A stretch of 5,594 nt of DNA, from assembly GCA_019314155.1 (NCBI GenBank), contig JAFCZV010000248.1, forward strand, positions 1-5,594. The letters are read 5' to 3'. Numbering within the stretch: position 1 is the first letter of the stretch; the number at the start of each line of letters is the position of its first letter. Below are positions 1 to 5,594 of this stretch, piece after piece. A program made the position numbers and the translations under genes. Source of the DNA: Deltaproteobacteria bacterium (GTDB taxonomy: Bacteria; Desulfobacterota; Desulfobacteria; Desulfobacterales; UBA11574). The notes under the pieces were generated by a model. It searched no databases. It was not told the origin of the DNA and saw only the letters and a list, made by a program, of their open reading frames with translations.

Positions 1-1686
1 TTTCTTTTTAACGGTGCTCTTTTTAGTTTCAACCGCTGATGCCTGCTTGCCCGTCGGCTTGGCGGCCTTTGGTTTTTTCTGAGCCGAAGAAACTTTGGGT
101 GAAACCGGCGGCGCCTGAACAGCGGGTTTGGTTTTTAAATCTTTTTTAGCCGAAAGCTTGGGCACTTCTTTTCTCTCAGGCAAAGCTCCGGTCTGATCGA
201 CAATGATGATGGCTTTTTTCTTGTATTTTCCTAACCCCTCCAGTGCGGTTTCGACGTCTTCTTTGTTTTTGAAAGGACCGATTCTGACTTTGTGCCAAGT
301 CGCCTTTCCAGGTGACTTCCCCGGAACACTGTATGCAGAAAATCCTTTGTTTTTAAGTTTTTTTACCAGGTCTTCGGCAAATTTTCTGTCTTTGAATGCA
401 GCAACCTGAAGTGCGAGGTTTACGATGGCATCAGATTTTTTTTCTAAATTTGGCGTCTCTTTTTTTGGAACGGGTTCCGGTCTTTTGGCAGATTTTTCTT
501 TTGGAGACGATACGGATTCAGATTTGACTGCCGATTTTTCTTTTGGAGGGGATGCCGCCTTTACGACATCTGTCTTTTTCTTTTTCTTTAAAGTAAAAGT
601 TCCTACGGCCGTATCGCTCGGTGTCCATCCGGGCATGTAGGCTCTGGCTTTAATTGTCGTTGTTTCTGCAATCAAAATCGGTGATGTAACACCCGGTGAT
701 GCTTCAGTGGGATCCGTGTTGTCGGTGGTATAACGGATAATGGCGCCTTTATCTAAAGTAGAGACTCCCACCGATACAGGATCAGTGAAAATATGGGGAA
801 CATCCGGCGAGAATGCCGGTGCAGCCAGTTTAAGGGCATATGTAACTTCTATGGAATCGATGGCCAGTTTTCCGTTCAGAGATTCGGCAACGACGGTAAT
901 GGGATTTATCCCTTTGTTCAAGGGTATCCTGAACGACCACTCTTCTATCGTCCCTGTGTTGGCGGCTCCGGAACTACATGTCACGCTTTTAAGACCGGGG
1001 CCGTCTATATCGGCCGCACGTCCTGAAACAAGGATAAAAGGTTCCGATGTAAATGCCGCTGCGGTTGTTGAGGGCTGTTGAATACTGATCATCGGTCCGG
1101 TATCATCACGGACAATGTATGCATAAGAACCGGTTTCACTGTCAAAACCATGAAGATCCAGCGCTTTAATTTTATAGTAAACGGTTCCAGCTTCCTGGGG
1201 TGGAATGGTTCCGATATACGTGGCTCCGGCGGAGGACATGTCCAACCGATTCCATGAACGCCCGGCATCTGTGGAATAGAGCAAATCGGCGGACTGTACC
1301 CCTGAGGTATCCGTTATCACTGCATTGACGTTTACCGGTTCCTTTGACAGCGGAGTGGTTGTCGAAAGATAGGGTTTTTTAATTTCCGGCCGATCGTATA
1401 CAAAAATTTTTACACCGCCTTCAAGGCTGCCGGTATTTCCGGCCTGGTCCACAGCATAAAAATCGACGGCATGAAACCCTTCCCCGCCTTCGCTGGAATT
1501 CCACCAATTGGCAAACAGGCCGTCGCCGGGTTCTTTGTCTCCATGATTTCCGTCATCGTAAAGCTGAACCGTTGCCCCTGTATCGCCTTCCGGCAGCCGG
1601 GTTCCGGCTGTCACCTTTGAAGTGTCGATGCCTGAATCACCATCGAGCACCCGGATTGAAAAATGGACCTGTGTTTGGCTGAACCA
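1..1686 (-). CDS. Same multidomain protein, C-terminal part in the -1 frame: Ig/Fn3-like modules, chitobiase C-terminal-type module, SPOR domain (runs off window)
   Basis: This frame is open from just after a TGA at 1839-1837 to position 1 with no stop. It has no convincing start: a GTG at 1650 lacks a ribosome binding site and lies inside a domain. It is best read as the continuation of the preceding segment. Modules by position: Ig-like about 1686-1400 (SGIDTSKV, then LYDDGN and DFYAVDQAGN); Fn3/Ig-like about 1386-1110 (LLYSTDAGRSW, VYYKIKALD); Ig-like about 1101-838 (WSFRIPLNKGINPITVVAES); chitobiase/beta-hexosaminidase C-terminal-type about 828-589 (AIIRYTTDNTDP, TTTIKARAYMPGW). A Lys-rich linker follows at about 588-421. 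A SPOR domain lies at about 420-195 (LALQVAAFKDRKFAEDLVKKL, then WHKVRIGPFKNKEDVETAL). The tail at 194-1 is rich in Lys, Pro, Ala and Ser. SPOR domains are known to bind denuded peptidoglycan glycan strands, usually at division septa, so a cell-wall attachment role is likely. The true C-terminus is outside the window. Confidence 0.82.
491..548 (-). repeat. 42-base-period direct repeat in the Lys-rich linker before the SPOR domain
   Basis: GATTTTTCTTTTGGAG occurs at 491-506 and again at 533-548 on the plus strand, a spacing of 42 bases or exactly 14 codons. On the coding strand each copy encodes SPKEKSA- or PPKEKSA-like residues followed by a Lys/Arg/Ser/Glu segment. It is an in-frame linker duplication that separates the chitobiase-type module from the SPOR domain. 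Confidence 0.75.
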
Positions 1687-4600
1687 ACATTGGGTTCGGT
1701 TAATGCCGGCGGTGTGGAATCCGCCAGCCGGCCGACCGTCATGGAAAAAGATGCGGTGTTCTTTAACAAATCCTCCGCCTGGATCAGAATTGTGTTCCGC
1801 CCGTCTTTCAAAGAAATCTTTTTTTTGAAAGCGCCGTCAGATCCCAGAGCCAATGCACCCGGTTCGCCGCCATTCACGGAGACTCCGGCTGACCGGATTT
1901 TATGGAGACCGGCAATTTTTCCCTTAATCTCAGTGGAATCGCCGCTAAAAAAAGCATTGCTTTGAGGTGCGGCAATATGAATTTTAGGACCGTTGAAATT
2001 GGAATCACTAAAGACGTATACCTGACCGCCGGCCGCCAGCATGGAGCCGTCGGGACTCCATCGGACATGGTTTGTCGCGGCCGTATTATAATACTCCACC
2101 GAATATGTTTTTGCATTTAAAACCATCAGACCTTTGTCGTGCCCAACAGCCAGCCTGGAAGAATCATTATTGTAATCCAGAGAATTGACATTCCCAAGAT
2201 CGGGCAGGTCAAATCCGCTTTTACTCCAAGAGGACGTGTCAAATATATAAATGACCCCTGTATCCCCGATGCCGGAACCTGCAACAAGTTTCTTCCCGTC
2301 ACGGCTCCATGCAAGACATTTGAGTCTGCCCGTCGAGAAGGATTCCACTTTAACGGTTTTTACCGGCGCAGCACTGTTCTTATCCCAGATTTTCAGCACT
2401 CCACTTTTATCCAGTGCTGCAAATTGAGAATCTACAGCCGGGTTAAACCTGAATTCTTCAATTTCAGCGTCGTGAGTGAAATCCATTTCAAGGCTTCCGG
2501 ATACCGACCATTTACGGATAACATTGTCGTTCTGAATTGCGTAAATATCACTCCCCTTCCAGACGAACGATCTGTCCGTTGTTTTTGATTCACCCTCAAC
2601 GGAGGCGTCCCATACATCATCAACTTTTCCGGCCGGAACATTTAAGACGGCAATCTCATCTTTATCCTTAAAAACACCTGTTGCGAGCTTCTTGCCGTTC
2701 GGTGAAAAAGAAAACGAATGGTACTTGCCTGAACGTCTTTTTTTAGACCAGACTTTTCTCCAGTCAGACACACGGTATATGGATAACCCGGAGCCGTTTG
2801 TATGTCTGACCGCAAAGAATCCGTTTGTGGACCACTCGCAAGGTTCGGTCGCCTTCCCCAGATTTCTTGCCGGCTGGATCTGAACCCTCTCGCTGCCCCA
2901 AAAGATAAACGATCCGGTTCCTGAAGTGCCTGTGGGGATGTGGGTCGTCGTCACACTCACCCGCCTGGATTCATCTGTTCCGATTGTAAACGTTCCAAAG
3001 GCCTTGCCGTTGCGGTTGGTTTTCTGATCAGGACTTTTTTTCCAGGTACAGCCTTCGGAAGGTTGTAAACGCCATTTTACAGCCTCGCCGGCCACAGGTC
3101 GTTTGTCCGTAATATAATCAAGGCCGGATATCACCTTAAAAGAATTTTTACCGGCAGAATGGAATTCTAGTGCGATACTTATGGGCCGTGACGTGCAGCT
3201 TATCGAGGTGGTCACAAAAGGACCGTCCGGCGGAACGGCCGTAATGGTCGCATTCCCGCTGGAACCCGGCGTGAAGATGATCTCGGCGAGCCCTTGAGCG
3301 TTGGTCATCACTTCTCCACTGGAAGGCGTAAAGAATCCCGGGAAACTCGTTTGAAATCGAACCGTCTCGCCGGCCAGAGGTTCTCCGTTTTTATTTTCCA
3401 ACCGGGCGCTGACCGTTGCATGGTTGTCCTTTCCAACGCTTACAATGGATGGGATGGACTCAACGGCAAACCGGATGCCGGAAGGCCGGCTCACCTTAAA
3501 AGAACCGTTCAGGGTTTGCTGCCGGTCTCCTTCCCGCTGGGCGACTTTAAACTCGTAATAATGTTCTCCGGGCTTTAAACCCGTAAGACCATAGTATGAG
3601 AAAACATGTGGTGGCGGCCCGGTGGTAATTGGTATTGAAACTTCATTCACCAATTGGCCGTCAAGCAATAGTTTTGCCGAACCCGGCGGTTTATCAAAAG
3701 CACCTGGAAATGTAGCCACAATAGTGAATATATCATCCGGCCCACCCACGGATGGGACAACCCGGGTGTTCCCATGCATGACTTGAGAACCTTTTATGAA
3801 TTTAAAATCTTTAATTACCATGTCCGGCGCTTCCGGGGACACAGCGATAATCTCGGCGACATCCTGATCGTATTCAGGATGATGCACCTTAATGAAATAC
3901 GTGCCCGGAACAATGTGCCACAGGGAATAAATCCCGTTAGGATTGGTTCTGGCAAAAAACTTACCGTCTTCCGTACTTAAAACCGCTTCGGGGATCGGGT
4001 TTCCATCGGCGTCCTGAACCCTTCCGTAGAGTATCTTTGTCTCTGGAAAGAATTTTTTCAAAACGCTTTTTTTATCAAAACGCGTCAGGTCTCGGACACC
4101 CGGATGATCCATATCGTCCATTCCCCCCAACGGCACCGGTCCGTCCCGACCTTCCTGCAAACAACGCACCTGGTTTTTGCACATAATTGAAGCACTGTCT
4201 CTAATGCATGGCGGCGTCAAGCCGCATTCATTGACATCTCCGTCAGGATATTCACAAAAGCCCAGGGCATGACCAACCTCTCGCATGGCCACGCGGATCA
4301 CATCCCTTTGGGCTTCATCAAACAGGACCTTTTCTTCGTCCAATACGCAAAACCACGGCTCTGTTTTTTTATGAAAAAATACTCTTGCTCTGTGATCATT
4401 ATCCGCGTCAGCCGGATCCCAAGATTCCGGGAAACGACAATTTGAATTGCAATCGTCAAATATTGTGAAACCGAGTGCTTCAGGCATGTATTCAGAAAAT
4501 AGATTGCCGATGTCGTTCTCATCCAAACACAGCATCTCATCCTGGATGGAAACACCGGGTCCCCTCTTCGACCATCCTTCAAAAATGATGTCCGCGTCTT

Positions 4601-4850
4601 CCGGATTGTTTGCCGGAGTAAATTTGACGCTTCCGCCGGTTGCAGCCTCCCATGCTTTACAAGCCGTGATAACCGCTTCTTTGGCTTTAGCCAAATCAGG
4701 GTCGATCTCTTTTCCCAGAGGATTTTCTCCGCTAAAAAATTGGTCTGAAAAAATATACTTAAATTCAAGAACATTACTAGCGGGTGCATTTGTGGCACTA
4801 AGGAAAAGAAGGGAAACAGCAACCAATAATATATTGGTTGTCTTTGACAT
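1611..4850 (-). CDS. Exported multidomain protein, N-terminal part: degenerate matrixin-like domain, Ig/Big_1-like domains, WD40 propeller (frame broken near its 3' end)
   Basis: I choose the ATG at 4850. It has AAGGA five bases upstream and is followed at once by a signal peptide: Lys3, a hydrophobic core at residues 7-17 and an APA site at 22-24. A TTG at 4886 in the same frame would only add repeat-derived residues (NPEPRT). Domains, numbered from the ATG: matrixin-like 29-271, with REVGHALGFCE at 190-200 and Met-turn SIM at 221-223; carboxypeptidase-regulatory-like 272-343; Ig-like 354-454; Big_1-like 459-549; a second such domain 557-651; seven WD40-type blades 656-951; Ig-like 954-1042. 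The canonical zinc motif is HExxHxxGxxH. Here the first His is Arg190 and the third ligand position is Glu200, so classical zinc proteolysis is unlikely. Ten of the 14 Cys sit in the matrixin-like part, consistent with disulfides outside the cytoplasm. The frame ends at TGA 1613-1611, but its last 25 or so residues do not look like protein, while the next frame continues the domain series. The gene is therefore one with the segment that follows. Role inferred: binding or scaffold protein in the periplasm or at the surface. Confidence 0.85.
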   Translation of the reverse strand: MSKTTNILLVAVSLLFLSATNAPASNVLEFKYIFSDQFFSGENPLGKEIDPDLAKAKEAVITACKAWEAATGGSVKFTPANNPEDADIIFEGWSKRGPGVSIQDEMLCLDENDIGNLFSEYMPEALGFTIFDDCNSNCRFPESWDPADADNDHRARVFFHKKTEPWFCVLDEEKVLFDEAQRDVIRVAMREVGHALGFCEYPDGDVNECGLTPPCIRDSASIMCKNQVRCLQEGRDGPVPLGGMDDMDHPGVRDLTRFDKKSVLKKFFPETKILYGRVQDADGNPIPEAVLSTEDGKFFARTNPNGIYSLWHIVPGTYFIKVHHPEYDQDVAEIIAVSPEAPDMVIKDFKFIKGSQVMHGNTRVVPSVGGPDDIFTIVATFPGAFDKPPGSAKLLLDGQLVNEVSIPITTGPPPHVFSYYGLTGLKPGEHYYEFKVAQREGDRQQTLNGSFKVSRPSGIRFAVESIPSIVSVGKDNHATVSARLENKNGEPLAGETVRFQTSFPGFFTPSSGEVMTNAQGLAEIIFTPGSSGNATITAVPPDGPFVTTSISCTSRPISIALEFHSAGKNSFKVISGLDYITDKRPVAGEAVKWRLQPSEGCTWKKSPDQKTNRNGKAFGTFTIGTDESRRVSVTTTHIPTGTSGTGSFIFWGSERVQIQPARNLGKATEPCEWSTNGFFAVRHTNGSGLSIYRVSDWRKVWSKKRRSGKYHSFSFSPNGKKLATGVFKDKDEIAVLNVPAGKVDDVWDASVEGESKTTDRSFVWKGSDIYAIQNDNVIRKWSVSGSLEMDFTHDAEIEEFRFNPAVDSQFAALDKSGVLKIWDKNSAAPVKTVKVESFSTGRLKCLAWSRDGKKLVAGSGIGDTGVIYIFDTSSWSKSGFDLPDLGNVNSLDYNNDSSRLAVGHDKGLMVLNAKTYSVEYYNTAATNHVRWSPDGSMLAAGGQVYVFSDSNFNGPKIHIAAPQSNAFFSGDSTEIKGKIAGLHKIRSAGVSVNGGEPGALALGSDGAFKKKISLKDGRNTILIQAEDLLKNTASFSMTVGRLADSTPPALTEPNVGSAKHRSIFQSGCSMVIQASTLQR
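1684..1723 (-). other. Probable frame break inside the large gene (-1 shift, or one base missing)
   Basis: Upstream, frame 1 reads a normal Ig-like domain ending with VGRLADSTPPA (A at 1706-1704). Downstream, frame 2 reads FSQTQVHFSIRVLDGDSGID (from 1683) and continues with good domains to the window edge. Frame 1 downstream gives non-domain residues (KHRSIFQSGCSMVIQ) and stops at 1611. Frame 2 upstream gives AEHNSDPGGGFVKEHRIFF, which does not fit the Ig fold. The switch therefore lies between these points. The simplest repair is one extra T at 1686-1687 (GTTGG read as GTTTGG), giving EPNVWFSQTQVHF. No canonical slippery heptamer is present at this exact spot, so a real 1-base deletion or a sequencing or assembly error is more likely than programmed recoding here. 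The exact base is inferred. Confidence 0.75.
1818..1824 (-). promoter_or_regulatory. A-AAA-AAG slippery heptamer in frame, upstream of the frame break
   Basis: On the minus strand a run of eight A followed by G (1826-1818) is read in frame 1 as AAA AAA AAG (Lys-Lys-Lys, residues 1009-1011 from the 4850 start). The last seven bases form A AAA AAG in the X XXY YYZ phase, the type known for -1 frameshifting in dnaX. A -1 slip would enter the frame that is open from 1836 to the window edge. Against a programmed role, frame 1 clearly continues an Ig-like domain for about 40 codons beyond this site. It may be only a Lys-coding homopolymer. The sequence motif is certain; the function is speculative. 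Confidence 0.3.
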
Positions 4851-4855
4851 GAGTA

Positions 4856-4860
4856 TCCTT
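4856..4860 (-). promoter_or_regulatory. Ribosome binding site deciding the ATG at 4850
   Basis: The minus strand reads AAGGA TACTC ATG, a Shine-Dalgarno-like AAGGA five bases before the start codon. It supports the ATG at 4850 over the in-frame TTG at 4886, which lies within the intergenic repeat and would put a Pro/Arg-rich stretch before the signal peptide. Confidence 0.75.
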
Positions 4861-4862
4861 GG

Positions 4863-4965
4863 AAAGGTTCTGGGTTCTGGGTTCAAGGGTTCAAAGGTTC
4901 TGGGTTCTGGGTTCAGGGTTCCCCGTCAAACTGCTTGACGGGACAGGCAAGGGTTCTGGGTTCAA
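4863..4965. repeat. GGTTCTGGGTTC-type intergenic repeat array
   Basis: On the plus strand 4863-4885 and 4893-4915 are identical 23-base direct repeats with a 30-base period, each containing two or three GGTTC steps. A shorter copy, GGGTTCTGGGTTCAA, is at 4951-4965, beyond a small hairpin. The array fills most of the 111-base gap between the two genes. The third copy overlaps the end of the upstream gene and supplies its TGA stop; the first copy reaches close to the ribosome binding site of the next gene. Read on the minus strand in frame, the unit gives Asn-Pro-Glu-Pro-Arg-Thr. From recall, such NPEPRT strings turn up in annotated proteins of several bacteria, which suggests a dispersed repeat family; I could not check this. 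Confidence 0.85.
4922..4942. repeat. Perfect 8-bp inverted repeat (hairpin) inside the repeat array
   Basis: CCCGTCAA (4922-4929) pairs perfectly with TTGACGGG (4935-4942) around a 5-base loop (4930-4934). On either strand it is not followed by a T-run, so it does not fit a simple intrinsic terminator. It lies between two same-strand genes and could act in mRNA processing or stability, or be a REP-like element flanked by the GGTTCTGGGTTC copies. Confidence 0.7.
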
Positions 4966-5594
4966 TAATTAAGCTGCTTTACCAGGAATGAATCGCCATG
5001 CTCTACGAGCTCCATGGAAATATTGCCGCTGTTATCTTTCCAGGATCCTCCGTGCAACAGGTATTGGGTGAAAAATTTTCCCTGGATCCGGACGTTTCCG
5101 GTGTCAGCTTGTGTAGAATAGGCTAAAATTTCAATCCGGTACTTAAACGAATCGATCATCTCCATATTTTTTCGGTACTTGGGCATCAACTCATGAAACG
5201 GCCGGTTGTTTTCGGAGGCATCCGGCGCAAAAAAGGTAAAAAATTTGTCTAGATTTTTGTTTTCGTATGTTTGGCAATAGGTGTCCAAAAAAGTTCTCAG
5301 GCGATACGCCGGATCCTCTTTTTCAAGAATATTCCCTTTGGAGGCTACAAACGCCTGTTCTGTATCAGGTTCAGCCGATGCTTCTTTAACCTCATCGGCT
5401 GATGGCATTTCCTTTTCAGGTGCTGAAGAGACTTCACCGGAAACGGAAGATACTTCAACAGATGGGGTCGAGGCCGTTTCAAGGGCCTTGGCGGAGGTGG
5501 CAGAAATACCAGCAGCAACTGCGGGTTCTTTGCCCTCAGTCTCCGGTACTGCCTCCTTCTCAGCTTCAGGGGCCGCTGTCGGCTGGTCACTTCC
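4962..5594 (-). CDS. Partial protein (5' end outside window): low-complexity linker plus C-terminal NTF2-like domain
   Basis: The frame is open from the window edge at 5594 to a TGA at 4964-4962, giving 210 visible residues. An internal ATG at 5408 exists, but the frame continues upstream of it with the same composition and no stop, so I treat the gene as 5'-truncated by the window. Visible residues 1 to about 93 are rich in Glu, Ala, Ser, Thr and Pro and look like a disordered linker. Residues about 94-210 form a compact domain that begins AYRLRTFLDTYCQTYENKNL, has an FFAPDA segment and ends in strand-like stretches (GNVRIQGKFF, NISMELVEHGDSFLVKQL). This helix-then-strands layout and the length of about 115 residues resemble NTF2-like/SnoaL-like domains found at the C-termini of multidomain bacterial proteins. 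That assignment is by pattern only. Function, substrate and localisation cannot be read here, and the upstream part may hold the main domain. The gene lies 111 bases upstream of the next gene on the same strand, so co-transcription is possible. Confidence 0.8.
   Translation of the reverse strand, partial: GSDQPTAAPEAEKEAVPETEGKEPAVAAGISATSAKALETASTPSVEVSSVSGEVSSAPEKEMPSADEVKEASAEPDTEQAFVASKGNILEKEDPAYRLRTFLDTYCQTYENKNLDKFFTFFAPDASENNRPFHELMPKYRKNMEMIDSFKYRIEILAYSTQADTGNVRIQGKFFTQYLLHGGSWKDNSGNISMELVEHGDSFLVKQLNY

Noticed and set aside
740..1081. Plus-strand open frame of 113 residues
   Set aside because: It is antisense to Ig-like and chitobiase-type modules whose sequence is clearly real on the minus strand.
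1648..1650. GTG at 1650 as an independent start for the downstream frame
   Set aside because: No ribosome binding site is visible, and it would cut into an Ig-like domain whose beginning (FSQTQVHFSI) lies upstream in the same frame.
1806..1830. TTTCAAA / TTTGAAA inverted repeat around the A-run
   Set aside because: It is AT-rich, short and within coding sequence for Phe-Lys and Leu-Lys; it is likely incidental.
2139..2588. Plus-strand open frame of 149 residues
   Set aside because: It is antisense to the WD40 propeller, with no ribosome binding site or recognisable domain.
4298..4822. Minus-strand open frame of 174 residues in another frame
   Set aside because: It fully overlaps the well-supported matrixin-like region and its residues are basic and patternless.
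4851..4886. TTG at 4886 as the start of the large gene
   Set aside because: It falls in the intergenic repeat, adds Pro/Arg-rich residues ahead of the signal peptide, and lacks the AAGGA site found before the ATG at 4850.
4447..4938. Plus-strand open frame of 163 residues opposite the start of the large gene
   Set aside because: It lies antisense to the signal peptide and matrixin-like domain, its end is made of translated repeat, and it has no domain character.
4922..4942. Hairpin as an intrinsic terminator for the upstream gene
   Set aside because: The stem is good but no U-run follows it on the minus strand; the sequence after it is GGGGAACCCTG-like repeat.

Overview
The window looks like chromosomal DNA from a Gram-negative bacterium. 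My best guess is a deltaproteobacterium or relative of the Desulfobacterales, because of the large exported mosaic protein, the SPOR domain and intergenic repeats that would translate as 'NPEPRT'. This is a guess from recall; no marker gene fixes the taxonomy. All coding is on the minus strand, so the order of reading is from position 5594 down to 1.

Layout. (1) 5594-4962 is the 3' part of a gene whose start lies beyond the window. It encodes a low-complexity Glu/Ala/Ser/Thr/Pro linker followed by a compact C-terminal domain that looks NTF2-like. (2) 4961-4851 is a 111-base gap made largely of a GGTTCTGGGTTC-type repeat with an 8-bp hairpin inside it. The last repeat copy supplies the TGA stop of the upstream gene. 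(3) 4850-1 is one very large gene that runs off the left edge. It is split in the given sequence by a -1 frame change near 1684-1723. The first frame (4850-1611) encodes a signal peptide, a matrixin-like domain with a broken zinc motif, a carboxypeptidase-regulatory-like domain, Ig-like and Big_1-like domains, a seven-bladed WD40-type propeller and another Ig-like domain. The second frame is open from 1836 to position 1 and has no credible start of its own. It encodes more Ig/Fn3-like modules, a chitobiase C-terminal-type module, a Lys-rich linker, a SPOR domain and a further Lys/Pro/Ala tail. Joined, at least about 1617 residues are visible, with no stop reached.

Working model (inference). 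The large protein is exported to the periplasm or cell surface. Its SPOR domain would tether it to peptidoglycan. The N-terminal degenerate protease, the Ig-like modules and the propeller would serve binding or scaffolding. The upstream NTF2-like protein is encoded on the same strand and may be co-transcribed. No RNA genes, CRISPR arrays, transposase genes or plus-strand genes could be supported. The most unusual points are the domain architecture, the loss of zinc ligands in the matrixin motif, the frame break, and an A-AAA-AAG slippery heptamer in the correct phase upstream of that break.
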